In this document: positions 36,407 through 37,233 of the stretch, one piece after another | Layout: every line of letters starts with the position of its first letter | Position numbering within the stretch: the stretch's first letter is position 1 | Source of the DNA: Chloroflexota bacterium | GTDB lineage: Bacteria; Chloroflexota; Dormibacteria; CF-121 | DNA length: 37,233 bases | Reading direction: 5' to 3' | Assembly: GCA_005882045.1 (NCBI GenBank) | Contig: VBHO01000146.1 | Coordinates: forward strand, 1-37,233 | Program-made: the position numbers and the translations under genes | The notes under the pieces: generated by a model | Told to the model about the DNA's origin: nothing | Seen by the model: the letters and a program-made list of their open reading frames with translations, nothing else | Database searches by the model: none

Positions 36407-37009
36407 TTGACCGACCCGCAAGTTACACGGTTTGTGACGGCTGCGCTGCGCCGGTCCCTGCGGATCAATCGGCAGATGCTGCCCGACAACGTCCGTTTTG
36501 GCCGGGTCGTGCTCACGCTGGTGGTGAGCATCACGCTCTTCCTTTTGGCTTTACACATCCCGGCTTTCATGGCCGCAGGGGCCGACATGACCGACAGTGC
36601 GCAGCGGGACTATGCCGCCAACATCTGGCAGGAGACGCAGACCAGCCTCGCCCTGGTCGCCATCGTCTTACCCTGGCTGGTCTACGCGCTCCTCTGGCGG
36701 GGTGCCCCCTGGGGCCGGCGCATCCTGCTGGCGATCGCCACGGCGGGCGTGATCGTCACCACCTGGTTTGCCTTATTGAGCGCCCAGAGCTATGCGGCGT
36801 TACCCAAGCAGGTCGTCGGCCTCGTCGACCGCGTCCAGGGCCGCGTCATCGCATTGCGCGGCGGTGGCAGTTATTACCTGGTGCTGTCAGACCAGGAGCT
36901 GAACGCTGACCGCTCCTGGCTCCGTCCTGGGGCCAGCGTCGAGCTGTGGGTATCGCCTCGTGGCCATGCCGGTGCCGTAAGCGCCGTGACCGAGGTGGGC
37001 GGAGACTAG
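36407..37009 (+). CDS. Hypothetical three-helix membrane protein
   Basis: A 200-residue protein with three membrane helices ([53 protein letters not shown]). A C-terminal small beta domain follows ([20 protein letters not shown] with [16 protein letters not shown]), perhaps OB- or SH3-like. No family is recognised. The start is uncertain: TTG 36407 is used, GTG 36434 is an in-frame alternative. The 3' end overlaps the convergent rpmB by 4 bp. Confidence 0.7.
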   Translation: MTDPQVTRFVTAALRRSLRINRQMLPDNVRFGRVVLTLVVSITLFLLALHIPAFMAAGADMTDSAQRDYAANIWQETQTSLALVAIVLPWLVYALLWRGAPWGRRILLAIATAGVIVTTWFALLSAQSYAALPKQVVGLVDRVQGRVIALRGGGSYYLVLSDQELNADRSWLRPGASVELWVSPRGHAGAVSAVTEVGGD

Positions 37010-37191
37010 GCCGATTTGGCCTGGGTGCGCAGGCAGCGGGTGCAAACCAGTGCCGTCTGCGACCGCCCGTCGATTAAGACCCGCGCCTTGTGCAGATTGG
37101 GCATGAAGCGACGCTTCGTGTGCACCTTCGAGTGGCTCACGTGATGCCCGTACTGGGGCCCCTTTCCGCAGATTGCGCAGCGTTGTGCCAT
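37006..37191 (-). CDS. rpmB: 50S ribosomal protein L28
   Basis: A 61-residue L28 of the zinc-ribbon (C+) form: the first pair [19 protein letters not shown] and second pair [11 protein letters not shown] give C-x2-C ... C-x2-C. The core [16 protein letters not shown] is the L28 signature. ATG 37191 leaves only 42 bases to the window end, so its promoter is not fully visible. Confidence 0.97.
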   Translation of the reverse strand: MAQRCAICGKGPQYGHHVSHSKVHTKRRFMPNLHKARVLIDGRSQTALVCTRCLRTQAKSA

Positions 37192-37233
37192 GGTTTTGTT
37201 TGCTCGGGCGCCTCGCGGATCATCGCGTATGAT

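Overview
This 37.2 kb window is GC-rich bacterial chromosome, densely packed, with genes on both strands and many 1-4 bp overlaps. No phage, transposon, CRISPR or rRNA is visible. The mix includes an F420-type luciferase-like oxidoreductase, Flp pilin, TrpB2, lipoprotein-type DUF4349, a sortase, a zinc-ribbon L28 and several start codons sitting just after a -10 box. It suggests a soil-type Chloroflexota, 'Ca. Dormibacterota' or related actinobacteria-like lineage; the sequence alone does not fix the phylum.

Layout. 1-5.4 kb: truncated trpB2, a KGG-repeat stress protein, a LapA-like membrane protein, a GNAT acetyltransferase, a membrane-anchored LuxR regulator and a thioredoxin/NHL-repeat protein. 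This last gene is the main discovery. Read from 5369 it has an in-frame TGA exactly at the redox position of the family's CCINC motif (C-U-I-N-C), followed by a hairpin that fits a bacterial SECIS. It is very probably a selenoprotein that ordinary gene calling truncates to 5219. 5.4-16.3 kb: L,D-transpeptidase, a small lipoprotein, pirin, LLM oxidoreductase, aldehyde dehydrogenase, DUF4349 lipoprotein, sortase, HU-like protein, YdeI/DUF1905 protein, acyl-CoA synthetase and cold-shock protein. 16.3-17.9 kb: an arsenic island (arsM divergent from arsR-arsC) with face-to-face promoters sharing one palindromic operator.

18.6-28.6 kb: a tightly coupled six-gene phosphorelay-like operon. It encodes a GAF-GAF histidine kinase, a hybrid kinase with four receiver-like domains of which only one keeps the phospho-acceptor Asp, a DivK-like single-domain regulator, a short coiled-coil protein, a long coiled coil fused to a histidine phosphotransfer (DHp) domain without ATPase plus two receivers, and a third membrane GAF histidine kinase. 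The two coiled-coil proteins share an N-terminal motif. This looks like a scaffolded signalling complex whose output is not obvious; a neighbouring OmpR-type regulator on the opposite strand is a candidate.

28.6-37.2 kb: a UPF0016 cation transporter, the OmpR regulator with a long structured upstream region, tRNA-Leu(GAG), a hexapeptide acyltransferase, Flp pilin, two tandem paralogous microproteins (46 and 49 aa) of unknown family, then a forward run of zinc metallopeptidase, rlmN, HAD hydrolase, LppX-like lipoprotein and rpe. AIM24-like, a membrane protein and rpmB close the window.
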